Shown here in pieces: positions 35,704 to 44,188 of a stretch of 44,772 nucleotides of DNA; position 1 is the first letter of the stretch, and every line of letters begins with the position of its first letter. The position numbers and the translations under genes were made by a program. Under the pieces are notes generated by a model. It searched no databases. It was not told the DNA's origin and saw nothing but the letters and a program-made list of their open reading frames with translations. The stretch comes from Noviherbaspirillum pedocola (GTDB lineage: Bacteria > Pseudomonadota > Gammaproteobacteria > Burkholderiales > Burkholderiaceae_D), in NCBI RefSeq assembly GCF_016632335.1, contig NZ_JAEPBG010000030.1:1-44772 (forward strand). The letters run 5' to 3'.

Positions 35704-36648
35704 TCAAAAACAGTCAAAAAGCCAAGTTTGTCCCACGCCTACAGTCCGACCTACGTGACGCTTCGGAAAATCATGCAAAAAACGAACTCGAGATTTTTCT
35801 TTCTCGGGCAGATATTGGTAGAAGAGTGTAGCGCCTAACGTCATTGGGCTCGTACCTAATAATATTATATCAATTGCAGAAGAATCCTTTATCAACTGTT
35901 GAAGCAAAAGGATTGTATCGGAAGGAGACGCCGCAGAAATCGTTCGCCGATTGAATTCACTAACCGGCAATTCTTTCAGAAAAGACTCATTCGCTAGTCG
36001 GCATTTTAATTGGCCATCTAATATGTAAGGCGGATCACCAACCACTGATATGCAATCTTCACGTATCCAATTATAGTGCTGCACAAACTTCTGGGCACGG
36101 TCAGAGTCAAAACCAAGAAAAAAAACATGCCGCTTTGGATGGTTGTCCTTTGCGATAGAGGGAAAGTCCAAACCAGTAATCCAGCCCGGGGGCTGGCGAA
36201 TGCCATAAGTTTCAATCGGGGGCAACTCCTCCTTGATCGGCTGTGGATAATTATCTGGTGCTGTGAAGCCACATACAACTAGAATATCCGGGCGCGCAAG
36301 TAAGCAAGGCAGCACAAAAAAACAATACTCCCAATCTTTGTCTGTCAGATCAATCAGCACGGTGGTAATTCCACCCTTCTTCACTGGGATTTCCTGCCCA
36401 ATCATCTTAGAGAGATGCGGCCAACCCACTTCAACTCGCGAACTACTCACCGAAAAGGAAAAGTTTAGATTACGCGTATCGGTACACTCTATAGCAATTT
36501 TCTTTGAAGTGACTGGGCTAAGTTGAAGAACCCGCTTTGCTCGATCTTCGCTATGATCCCCAACGGGGGAACTGATGACAATATCCACGTCCACGAGCCA
36601 TTCACGCAACTCTTCCTCATTACGAGTCGACCTTGTCTTTAGCTTCAC
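35704..36648 (-). CDS. Unknown 314-residue protein, last gene of candidate defence operon
   Basis: I do not recognise the family. The protein has alternating beta and helical segments like an alpha/beta (Rossmann-type) fold. Notable stretches are HVFFLGFDSDRAQKFVQHY near residue 175, VVGDPPYILDGQL just after, and an LLGTSPMTLGATLFYQYL segment near 260-277. The last two look like conserved sites. There is no signal peptide or membrane helix. Translation starts at a GTG overlapping the ATPase stop by four bases (GTGA), so it is coupled to the large ATPase and probably forms a complex with it. It could be an effector or target-sensing subunit. Confidence 0.8.
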   Translation of the reverse strand: MKLKTRSTRNEEELREWLVDVDIVISSPVGDHSEDRAKRVLQLSPVTSKKIAIECTDTRNLNFSFSVSSSRVEVGWPHLSKMIGQEIPVKKGGITTVLIDLTDKDWEYCFFVLPCLLARPDILVVCGFTAPDNYPQPIKEELPPIETYGIRQPPGWITGLDFPSIAKDNHPKRHVFFLGFDSDRAQKFVQHYNWIREDCISVVGDPPYILDGQLKCRLANESFLKELPVSEFNRRTISAASPSDTILLLQQLIKDSSAIDIILLGTSPMTLGATLFYQYLPEKEKSRVRFLHDFPKRHVGRTVGVGQTWLFDCF

Positions 36649-39614
36649 AAAAGCCTTTCTTGCGATGAGGAGTCAAATCCTGAATTTACGGCATTCAAGT
36701 ATTGCCGTTGCAGTGCTGCATACTCAGCTTGAGATCCCATGAATAAAATACGTAGTTCCTCACCAGAAAGCGTACCAAGTTTTTTCTTGCGACGAGGAGA
36801 AAAACCATAGTGCGGGGCAAAGCACGGATTTAGCTGCCAGTCGTCGAGCTGAAGATCAGCGTCTGATTTCTGTTTATTACCGGGCAGACGGAGCAAAATC
36901 GATTCAGCATAGGCGGCCTGGAATAAGTCGGTCCAAACTTCGTTTATTTCAGTGTCTTTTGTAACGCTAAAATGATTAATTTCAGGCTCACTTTGCGTGG
37001 GAGTCCGGTTCATAACAGCAAGCAATTGTCCCAATCTGTCAGTGAAATCCAAAAGCTCTCTAGAATACTTGGGTAGAGACCGAATGACGCCACGATAACC
37101 ATCCGCAGCCTTACGAAGCGCATCAGTTTGTATGGAAACAGAAATTGGAGGTGCAGCGGTCTCCCCCTTTCGTGGACTCGCAAACCATTCTTCAACGATT
37201 GACCGGCAAAGTTCTAGAAAGGTTCGGACATTGCGACCTGACAGCAAAGATACTGTCTCAGTTCCTGCATACATCACTGCTTGTGGTCGGCTATACAGGC
37301 GCGCGAGCCAAAAAAGTGTACCGCGCTCGTAGTTGTGGCGCCAGTCCTTTGCTTTAGATGTATTATTTTCAATTTCATAAATCACGCTGTCTGGATCTTT
37401 ACCACTTCCTTCTCGCTTCCTTAGGCGGCCTTGATTCATTATTACAACCCCCAAGGCTTTAGTTAGAATATTTGGCTCCCGATCGAACCACGCAAAGATC
37501 CCGGCCATATCAGCGGGGAAAAATTTAGATATCCAATCTCGTAATGGCTTGTCTTGCTTGGTGTGGGCAATACGCCTTGCTTGATCCGAAGCGGTTTCGG
37601 TCGCAAGTAGCTCGTCGAGTGTAGTGACACCAAGCAAAGAAAAGAAATCGTTATTTTCCAGATATTTTTGCGCAATATTCTGCAAATGGCCCGTAAACTG
37701 GATAGTGTCAATACTCTCATCTAAATTAACGAGATTGAAATCGTGTATGGGCTGAATCTGTTGACCGTCCGCAAGTGTAGCTGTTGTTCTAAGACCAGCT
37801 TTCCCATGCTTGCAAAGCAATCGGTACGTAACGTGGTCGCTTTCTTTTATTTGCTTAATACGGCTGTTAACGACTTTTTGTTGGTCCTCTGTGTAGTGCT
37901 CATACTCATCGAGTATCACAGCAAAATAATGTTTTCCAAATTTGCTGTCTGGAGATTCAGTTAGCTGCTCGACCAAAAGTTTAAGCAATATGTTGCTTTG
38001 CAACCTGGCAGGCTCAGGAGTGTTTTCTGGATTGTTGACGTAATATCGCATCGAAGCTAATCGGTCTTCAATTGCAATAAGCAGTGCGTCCATCGTGGGA
38101 TCAATATTGCGATATTCTGGCCCGAACTCTCTGATTAAAACTTGATATAGCTTTTTCTCCCTATCCGCGCTTTCACACCAAACGGCCAACCCACCAAACT
38201 CATCAAATGCGTGTAAAGCTTTCCTTAGAACTAGAAGGTCAAAGAACTGAGAGAACAACATATTGTAGTGGCCTTGTTTGTCCCGCGTTGCCGGGACAAA
38301 CACTTGTAACAGATCAATATCGATGCGAAGATAAAGCCCCAAGTAGGTGGGCGCTAAGTCGGGACTTGGCACGACTCCTTTCTGTCTAATGGCACCTGCA
38401 ATACGTTCGACGCTGAAATACCTGCCCAACATGGTCTTACCGCTTCCGCGCGCACCTTGGAATATGACAGGCATGAACGTACTCATTGCCCGAACAAGCT
38501 CTTTACCTGGGTCAATAAAATACTGACCTATTTGTTCATGATTGGCATAGTCCGCTCTGAGTAAAACAAATGGATTAGTTGGTGTAGCGGTCTTAACTGA
38601 AGGAGAATCTATCGGCGTTATATATTTTTCTAACAGCTTCTCTGCTAATTGGCCTATGTTTTGCGCATAGTCCTTCTCGCGCGCAGGCGAAGTGGGGCCT
38701 ATTGAGTCGACGATCGTCTCTTCACCAAGCGCCAGACGCGGGATGTAAGGTAAGCGTATTTGGAAACCTTTAAAGTCCGGCCACGAGCAAATGGTCTGGA
38801 CTTCGGTAAGCCATTTTCTTCTTTCGCTGTCAGCAAGCTCGGGTTCTGGCGAGCCAACTAAAATACATCTCTTGCGTCCATATTGCTCAATAAATCCGTC
38901 GCTTTTTAATCTACCGACAAGTTCTTTAGTGCCCTTAATGTTTTGGCGATTAAAGCCACTTACAATAACAATTGTCTTCGCCAATGTCATCGCAACATAA
39001 AATGGATCACTGAATCCAGTACGCGAGTCTATCAATATGAAATCAAAACCGTAACCATTAGGTTCATCTTTTGAGGTAAGTCTAGCTAGTATATCTGCCC
39101 AAGCGGCATCACCTGCAGAAGAGTAGAAATTCTCCCAGCTAAAATGATTCAACGCGTCGAGATAGGTCTTTCTTTTCTTCTCGTGATTAAGGTCTCCGGG
39201 CCCTTCACCGTTGCCCCATAATGAATTGCTTGCTGGGATTATCCATAGATTACCGACGCCAGAACTGTCTTCTTTTTTTGCGTGCCTTATAGTCACTGGA
39301 GTCGCATATTCTTCGAGAATCCATTTAGGAAAGCTTGTCCTATTTTTCTCATCGTCTGAGGTCGCAGTGTAGAGAGAAAGAAGCTCAATCAAGCCATAAG
39401 GCGCTGGAGCAACGACCTCGCGGAAAGGAGAAATTTCATGCAAACCAGGAGCTTCCAGGTCAAAGTCCAGCATGAGCACTTTTTTCCCTTTTTTGGCCAG
39501 CGCAATAGCAGTATTGGCAAGCGAAAGTGATCTGCCCACGCCTCCCTTATGGGAATAGAAGGCAATGATTTGTGGGTCTTGCGTCATGATATGTTCCATT
39601 GAGCTGTTGTCCAT
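36645..39614 (-). CDS. Large double-ATPase protein: KGGVGR ParA-like domain fused to AAA-type P-loop domain
   Basis: This 989-residue protein carries two nucleotide-binding domains. The first (about residues 15-330) is ParA/MinD-like, with a deviant Walker A HKGGVGRSLSLAN near 22-34 (arginine instead of the usual lysine or glycine-lysine), VLMLDFDLEAPGL and ILIDSRTGFSDP. The second (about 345-700) begins NPFVLLRADY, has Walker A GARGSGKT near 387-394 and a Walker B-like VILDEYE near 566-572. It resembles ORC/CDC6-type STAND ATPases. A 290-residue C-terminal domain is not recognised. The ATG at 39614 overlaps the previous stop by one base; a GTG one codon earlier is possible. It is the likely motor or signal-transducing core of the operon. 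Confidence 0.85.
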   Translation of the reverse strand: MDNSSMEHIMTQDPQIIAFYSHKGGVGRSLSLANTAIALAKKGKKVLMLDFDLEAPGLHEISPFREVVAPAPYGLIELLSLYTATSDDEKNRTSFPKWILEEYATPVTIRHAKKEDSSGVGNLWIIPASNSLWGNGEGPGDLNHEKKRKTYLDALNHFSWENFYSSAGDAAWADILARLTSKDEPNGYGFDFILIDSRTGFSDPFYVAMTLAKTIVIVSGFNRQNIKGTKELVGRLKSDGFIEQYGRKRCILVGSPEPELADSERRKWLTEVQTICSWPDFKGFQIRLPYIPRLALGEETIVDSIGPTSPAREKDYAQNIGQLAEKLLEKYITPIDSPSVKTATPTNPFVLLRADYANHEQIGQYFIDPGKELVRAMSTFMPVIFQGARGSGKTMLGRYFSVERIAGAIRQKGVVPSPDLAPTYLGLYLRIDIDLLQVFVPATRDKQGHYNMLFSQFFDLLVLRKALHAFDEFGGLAVWCESADREKKLYQVLIREFGPEYRNIDPTMDALLIAIEDRLASMRYYVNNPENTPEPARLQSNILLKLLVEQLTESPDSKFGKHYFAVILDEYEHYTEDQQKVVNSRIKQIKESDHVTYRLLCKHGKAGLRTTATLADGQQIQPIHDFNLVNLDESIDTIQFTGHLQNIAQKYLENNDFFSLLGVTTLDELLATETASDQARRIAHTKQDKPLRDWISKFFPADMAGIFAWFDREPNILTKALGVVIMNQGRLRKREGSGKDPDSVIYEIENNTSKAKDWRHNYERGTLFWLARLYSRPQAVMYAGTETVSLLSGRNVRTFLELCRSIVEEWFASPRKGETAAPPISVSIQTDALRKAADGYRGVIRSLPKYSRELLDFTDRLGQLLAVMNRTPTQSEPEINHFSVTKDTEINEVWTDLFQAAYAESILLRLPGNKQKSDADLQLDDWQLNPCFAPHYGFSPRRKKKLGTLSGEELRILFMGSQAEYAALQRQYLNAVNSGFDSSSQERLL

Positions 39615-40471
39615 CACTCAGATGCATGAATAGTTGGGCGTGGTATTCGGGATCGAGGTTTACCCGCAACAATACTGGGGCGCATGCCTGTAATTAACGC
39701 CTCTATATCCTTTACGGTCAATGAAACCGACTCTGGCGCGCCTGCTTTCGTTAGAAGCTTAACCATGCGATTGAAGTAACCTTGAAAACGTTCAGCCGTA
39801 ATTGGTTTATGGGAAATCCATTCTGGAATTATCAGCCGGCTGTTAATATCACGACTGCCGGAGGAGATCCAAGCTCGCGCGAGCATAGTTAGAGCTCGAA
39901 GAATGATTGTTGAATCGAGGACACTGAGCTCTCGTGTCTGACTTCTGGATGCGGTCACTAACATAGCCTGCAATGCTTCAATATGAGGTGCAAGGCTCAC
40001 CTCTAAGGTATTATCTTCATCTGCAGACTTGATTAATATAGCCAAATTCGTGACATCTATTTGTCGAGATAAAAGCGAAAATATCAGATCCTTATTAGGG
40101 ACAAGCTTTTTTTGTGCATCGTGCATCCGGCCAACAACTTCGCGAAAAGCGCCGCTATATATCTTCTCCGAACCTATGTTGATATAAATTGATTCAATAA
40201 GGTTTACTGTTCGCTTAAGGACCTCAGCGCTATCATTTGACATTGGAGGCAGGCAGTTTTCTAAAACCTCTGCTACTCCTACCCAGAAAGAAATACGTTG
40301 ATTTTCATTATCAGCATAAGCGCTATAGAAGGCATCATATAGCCACTGCTGAGGAGGTTCAGAATCGAACGTCGGTGGGCCTGCATCGGCGGAAAGCAAT
40401 GTCCCATCTTTCTCTGTCAGGCGAAGCTGAACAGCCCGGACTATCTCATCGTGGTTGGTAAAGAATGCCAT
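39614..40471 (-). CDS. Unknown helical protein of candidate defence operon
   Basis: I do not recognise this 285-residue protein. It is mostly helical and soluble, with heat-repeat-like alternation of apolar residues over about 40-215 and a basic, Pro/Arg-rich tail (PRSRIPRPTIHASE). No catalytic motif stands out. AGGAAG lies nine bases before its ATG. Its stop overlaps the start of the double ATPase (TGATG), which implies stoichiometric production and suggests that it is an adaptor or scaffold for that ATPase. Confidence 0.8.
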   Translation of the reverse strand: MAFFTNHDEIVRAVQLRLTEKDGTLLSADAGPPTFDSEPPQQWLYDAFYSAYADNENQRISFWVGVAEVLENCLPPMSNDSAEVLKRTVNLIESIYINIGSEKIYSGAFREVVGRMHDAQKKLVPNKDLIFSLLSRQIDVTNLAILIKSADEDNTLEVSLAPHIEALQAMLVTASRSQTRELSVLDSTIILRALTMLARAWISSGSRDINSRLIIPEWISHKPITAERFQGYFNRMVKLLTKAGAPESVSLTVKDIEALITGMRPSIVAGKPRSRIPRPTIHASE

Positions 40472-40484
40472 CTGGCTTATCTTC

Positions 40485-41291
40485 CTATAAGTGCCCGAGC
40501 TTTTTTATACGAGATTCGACTGCTCGAAAATAGCCGTCGCCAACCTCCCGAAAATCGATCCAGTCTGTAACGTCGGTATCACTCCGATGAGAAACCCTTA
40601 CATCATCTAACTTGAAATTATCTCTTTTTAAAGAGTCTTTATGCACCCACCACTCTTTGCGTTTTAATTCGCCCGTTTGTAGTACGCGTGCTCTTCCGTA
40701 TGGAATTCTTTCGCTTTCTGTTTCCGGCGATGGATCGAAGTACCAATTATAAAAAGCATGAACCCATGTGGGTTTGAAAACTGGTATCGGTTTCGCGAGA
40801 GAGAAATTGAAAACTATTATCGGACTTTCTTGAGTCATACGGCCGAAGCTGAAGAGGCCTAGTTCGTCAGCCAGTTCACAGATTTGAGCATAATTGGAAT
40901 CGATGTTTGCTCTTTCGGTGAACCATAAACCCCGCTTTCCCTCTACGTAATCCGAGAAATGAGCAGCCAACTCTAAATCGTCATCGGAATTGATATCACC
41001 TATGCCAAGCCAATGCGCTCGAGTTAGATGGGTACACTTGGTTCCCGCCGGCATTTCGAACATAACTCCTTGTTTCCATACGCTTGGGTCGGCATGTAGT
41101 AATTTTGCGCACTCTACTGCGTCTACAGCATTCTTCATCCTATCGCTCGTCGACGCTTGGATTTCTTTATCTGTATATAAAGCATTAAAATGTAATAGCG
41201 CCGCCTCACGCAAATCAGAAGGTAGCGTGTTCCAGTCGACTGTGGCTAGTGCCTGCTCGTATGCAGCCTCGTTTTTACTCCAGTAGCTCAT
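40485..41291 (-). CDS. Unknown protein of candidate defence operon
   Basis: I do not recognise this 268-residue protein. It is rich in Trp and His, with several WxH and HxS patterns. Residues 90-190 alternate short strands with aromatic residues. An IVFNFSLAKPIPVFKPTWVH stretch and a closing HRSDTDVTDWIDFREVGDGY segment may be conserved. No signal peptide, membrane helix or known nuclease motif is clear. It lies 66 bases after the methylase gene and 13 bases before the next gene on the same strand, so it belongs to the operon. Confidence 0.78.
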   Translation of the reverse strand: MSYWSKNEAAYEQALATVDWNTLPSDLREAALLHFNALYTDKEIQASTSDRMKNAVDAVECAKLLHADPSVWKQGVMFEMPAGTKCTHLTRAHWLGIGDINSDDDLELAAHFSDYVEGKRGLWFTERANIDSNYAQICELADELGLFSFGRMTQESPIIVFNFSLAKPIPVFKPTWVHAFYNWYFDPSPETESERIPYGRARVLQTGELKRKEWWVHKDSLKRDNFKLDDVRVSHRSDTDVTDWIDFREVGDGYFRAVESRIKKLGHL

Positions 41292-41357
41292 TGCCGTGCC
41301 AATTTTGTAATTACAATAAATAGTCGAATAACAAATACAATATGCAAATCAAAGCAC

Positions 41358-42572
41358 CTAGTAGTTGCTAAGTGCTATGTCAACTGGCAAAGTCGCACAC
41401 ATTAATGCGCGTTTTGGGATGAATTTGGCGCAGCTCCCGCCTGCCAATGATCGTCGCCACATTATTCCTTTCTCCGAGGAAATGAATTGCCATAGTCGAG
41501 ATCTTAAATGGTCAGGGGATGCAATCTTGAAAACACAGTCGGTTATAGGACGTACGCCTTCGACTACGATAGCCGCGTTGTCGAGACATCTCCCGACCCG
41601 GGGAATTAGGATATCCCCGGGTTCAGCCATGACCAGTGAGGCGTCGTTCTTGAACATTCCGCTTGGAAAGCAAACTTCTTGCGAAGAATGTTTTCTAAAA
41701 GACGTCGTATGAAAGAAACTTTCCGAGATCTTTTCGAGCTCATTCGCAGAATGCCTTCCCCGTCGTGCTGATGTACCAAGGGCAGTCAAAGTAACTGCGT
41801 TTTCATCTGCACCTGACTTTGAAGAACACAATAATGATGACAAATCTGCAGCATCGAACCACCCGTTATAAGTTACGGTCAGTCCCTCTTCTACTGTGTA
41901 ATATCTTGCTTTCCGACGAGGTCGCGCCTTGTCGAAAATGAATGCCGCAGCCTCTACCTCAGCACTTCGGAAAGCTTTTGCCGGGAGACGTAGCACCTCG
42001 TGCAAACCGAATGAGTTGAGGAAAACTTTTAATACCGCATTGTCTTTGCCATACTTAAGTGCTTTCAAAGGCATGAAAATTGCCGCTTGACCTTGACTGC
42101 TAAGGCATGAGATGGCTTGAATAGCAAATGCGAGCTCCGCTCTATAGCTTTTGGCTTGTATATTACCGAAGTGGTCTTCAATATATGATAAAGATGGCCC
42201 CGAGAATGAAATGAAAGGCGGATTAGAGATCGCGTAGCTAAATTCTCCGTACTCCTTTCGCATACGATCTGCGAAATTTTTCTTTAAAACGGAGCGTTGA
42301 ACAAAATTACAGCGAGCATCTAGTTGTGCAAACTTCGCTCCTATTGAATCTATATCAACGAGTGTTGCGGACGTTTCTGAATGCTGTTCCAAAAATGCGC
42401 TTGCTAAAGCGCCTGGGCCACATCCTAGGTCAATAACTTTCCCGTTCCCGTTTCCACTAACCTTCCTGAACCTTGAAATAATGAGTCTTGCGAGTAGTGG
42501 AGGAGTCGCAAATTGGCCAAGACGAGGGTCGCCTGCAGTGCCTGCTCTCCGCCATGCAGATGATTTTTTCAT
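41358..42572 (-). CDS. DNA adenine-N6 methyltransferase with HsdS-like C-terminus
   Basis: This 404-residue protein opens with RLGQFATPPLLARLI, the G-x-x-x-T-P lead-in of gamma-class N6-adenine methylases. It has motif I DLGCGPGA at residues 48-55 for S-adenosylmethionine and motif IV NPPF at 117-120, the catalytic motif. The C-terminal 100 residues look like a target-recognition half of HsdS, with PGDILIPRVGRCLDNAAIVV, a CVFKI strand and a closing ALMCATLPV. It is thus a compact single-chain methylase plus specificity unit, about half the length of type IIG or PglX proteins, and it has no nuclease domain. It is first in the operon. It probably marks host DNA or senses target DNA for the system. 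Confidence 0.85.
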   Translation of the reverse strand: MKKSSAWRRAGTAGDPRLGQFATPPLLARLIISRFRKVSGNGNGKVIDLGCGPGALASAFLEQHSETSATLVDIDSIGAKFAQLDARCNFVQRSVLKKNFADRMRKEYGEFSYAISNPPFISFSGPSLSYIEDHFGNIQAKSYRAELAFAIQAISCLSSQGQAAIFMPLKALKYGKDNAVLKVFLNSFGLHEVLRLPAKAFRSAEVEAAAFIFDKARPRRKARYYTVEEGLTVTYNGWFDAADLSSLLCSSKSGADENAVTLTALGTSARRGRHSANELEKISESFFHTTSFRKHSSQEVCFPSGMFKNDASLVMAEPGDILIPRVGRCLDNAAIVVEGVRPITDCVFKIASPDHLRSRLWQFISSEKGIMWRRSLAGGSCAKFIPKRALMCATLPVDIALSNY

Positions 42573-43862
42573 TACAGTTCTTGAATTTTTGCAATGTTGT
42601 TCTTGGCAGAAAGGCTAGTTCGCAGGTTGTAGCTATACATGGAGGTTCTTGGCAAAGTGACTTGATGGCAACTGTTTTGATGGAAGTTTACACAGAAATC
42701 TTACTCGGTGCTGATCATTCGGCGATGTCGACAAGGCAAGCGACCAAGCCGGGGACGTAGTCCGGATGGACTCGAGGCGCTTCCAGTCTTCAAGCCGAGT
42801 GAGCAGCGCCCATAGAGGTTGTTGAACACGTGGATGCCTCGACAACCGGTAAGGTGTCGACTAGAGATCCGCCTCTTCCCTTTGGCTCGGGAATAGGAGT
42901 CGACAGCGTGTGAAGTTGCCTCTCTCGTGCACGCGAATGAACGCGTATCTAAATGGTGATGCGCTAGGACTTACATCCTCTCTACATGCGACCCACTGAT
43001 GGGATAGCGCACAATAGTGTGCGACACTACCGCAATTTCATTTTAGTGTCAGAATCGTTTGAGCTAAACTTAGCTAAGTAAAATTACACATTACGCTGAA
43101 CGAAAATTATATTGATCTATTGCAATACGACGGATCTCCGAGCCGCATAAATCTTGATAAGTTATTTCCCTCTTGCCCAAAATTTCGATTCGGTACGGTG
43201 CCAAAGCTGATGATGCATTCAATATTCGAAGGAAGGTCGAGGCTTGATAACACGGCGTAGCATCATATGAAAGGGAGTGCTTTCATACAACCGAAATGGA
43301 AGCACACTCGCGATACGCAAAACCATAAACATACGCCGTCGCAATTTTGTAAATTCTCAGAGAGCGACTGGTTCGGTGACTATCATTATGCAAACATAAA
43401 TAAGTAAAAATTTTATCGTCAAGTGATAAACCGCACTCGTCCACCGTGATTTTTATGGAAAATTTTTTCCATATGGCATGACATTGTATAAAATTCGACC
43501 TTCCTATTTGAAGGTCTGATCGTCCGCTTTCGCTGCTTTCCGGTCGCACCCACAGCCACTCTGTGCTGCCGATGCGGTTGAATGACACCCGTTCGAGCCG
43601 AAGGCGCACGATCCAATATTGGCCTTTTCGCTCTATTATTTAGAACGTTATTCGCAAGTGGCAAAAGTCGTTACAAGAATTCACATCAAGATTAGTGAAA
43701 ACATTGTAATTCGCGTAGACCTATTCCTACAAATGTCTTACACTCCTGCACGGTTTTGCTCGAATACATATTGACCAAGTATGAAACGCGCAAGGCAATT
43801 GCGAGTCAAAATGATGAGAGCTATTGCTGAGACGCTGCATTTTTCTAGTAGAGGAGTATAGA
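42573..43862. other. AT-rich 1.3-kb region without recognised genes
   Basis: This stretch has open frames (for example 43283-43609 on the minus strand, 108 codons), but none with both a ribosome binding site and a recognisable sequence. It must hold the promoter of the minus-strand operon at its left end and the promoter of the H-NS gene at its right end; I could not pick boxes with confidence. A small hairpin (CGCACA / TGTGCG) lies at 43008-43023. Decayed insertion-sequence DNA or an unannotated RNA is possible. Confidence 0.5.
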
Positions 43863-44147
43863 ATGGCTACGTATAAAGAGATTCAAAATCAAATCGCTGA
43901 ACTGCAACGCGCAGCCGAAGAAGCGCGCAACCAGGAGGTGCAAGGCGCCATCGATCGGATCCGTACACTAATGGCGGATTACGGTTTGTCCGTTGACGAT
44001 ATTGCCGGTAGCAAAAAACGCGGCGGCAAAGTTAAGGGTGGGGGCAAAGTTCAGTTTCGTGACAATGATGGAAATACCTGGTCGGGACGTGGCCGCATGC
44101 CCGGCTGGCTGCACGGTAAGGACAAAGAGCAGTTCCGCGTGGCGTAA
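43863..44147 (+). CDS. H-NS family nucleoid protein
   Basis: This 94-residue protein is a short betaproteobacterial H-NS. An N-terminal coiled coil (about residues 2-45) mediates dimerisation, a basic Gly/Lys-rich linker follows, and the C-terminal AT-hook-like domain contains DGNTWSGRGRMPGWL, which binds the minor groove of AT-rich DNA. GAGGAG lies six bases before the ATG. H-NS homologues on mobile elements silence AT-rich cargo and lower the fitness cost of carriage. Its position next to the AT-rich operon and spacer fits that role. A hairpin follows the gene. Confidence 0.93.
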   Translation: MATYKEIQNQIAELQRAAEEARNQEVQGAIDRIRTLMADYGLSVDDIAGSKKRGGKVKGGGKVQFRDNDGNTWSGRGRMPGWLHGKDKEQFRVA

Positions 44148-44164
44148 GCTCCGGCGAATCACAT

Positions 44165-44188
44165 GCCACCAAGCTTCTTCTTGGTGGC
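44165..44188 (+). terminator. Hairpin after the H-NS gene
   Basis: GCCACCAAG at 44165-44173 pairs exactly with CTTGGTGGC at 44180-44188 around a six-base loop. A poor T-run follows, so it may be a weak terminator or an mRNA-stabilising hairpin. Confidence 0.6.

Noticed and set aside
36645-39614. Plasmid partition protein ParA
   Set aside because: The first domain is ParA-like, but the protein is three to four times too long, has a second P-loop domain, and lacks a ParB gene next to it.
35704-42572. Classical type I restriction-modification or BREX/DISARM locus
   Set aside because: No HsdR, separate HsdS, PglZ, BrxC-like, helicase or PLD gene is visible; only the methylase with its HsdS-like end is shared.
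43283-43609. 108-codon minus-strand open frame in the AT-rich spacer
   Set aside because: No ribosome binding site or recognisable domain; an overlapping frame of similar quality exists, as expected by chance.
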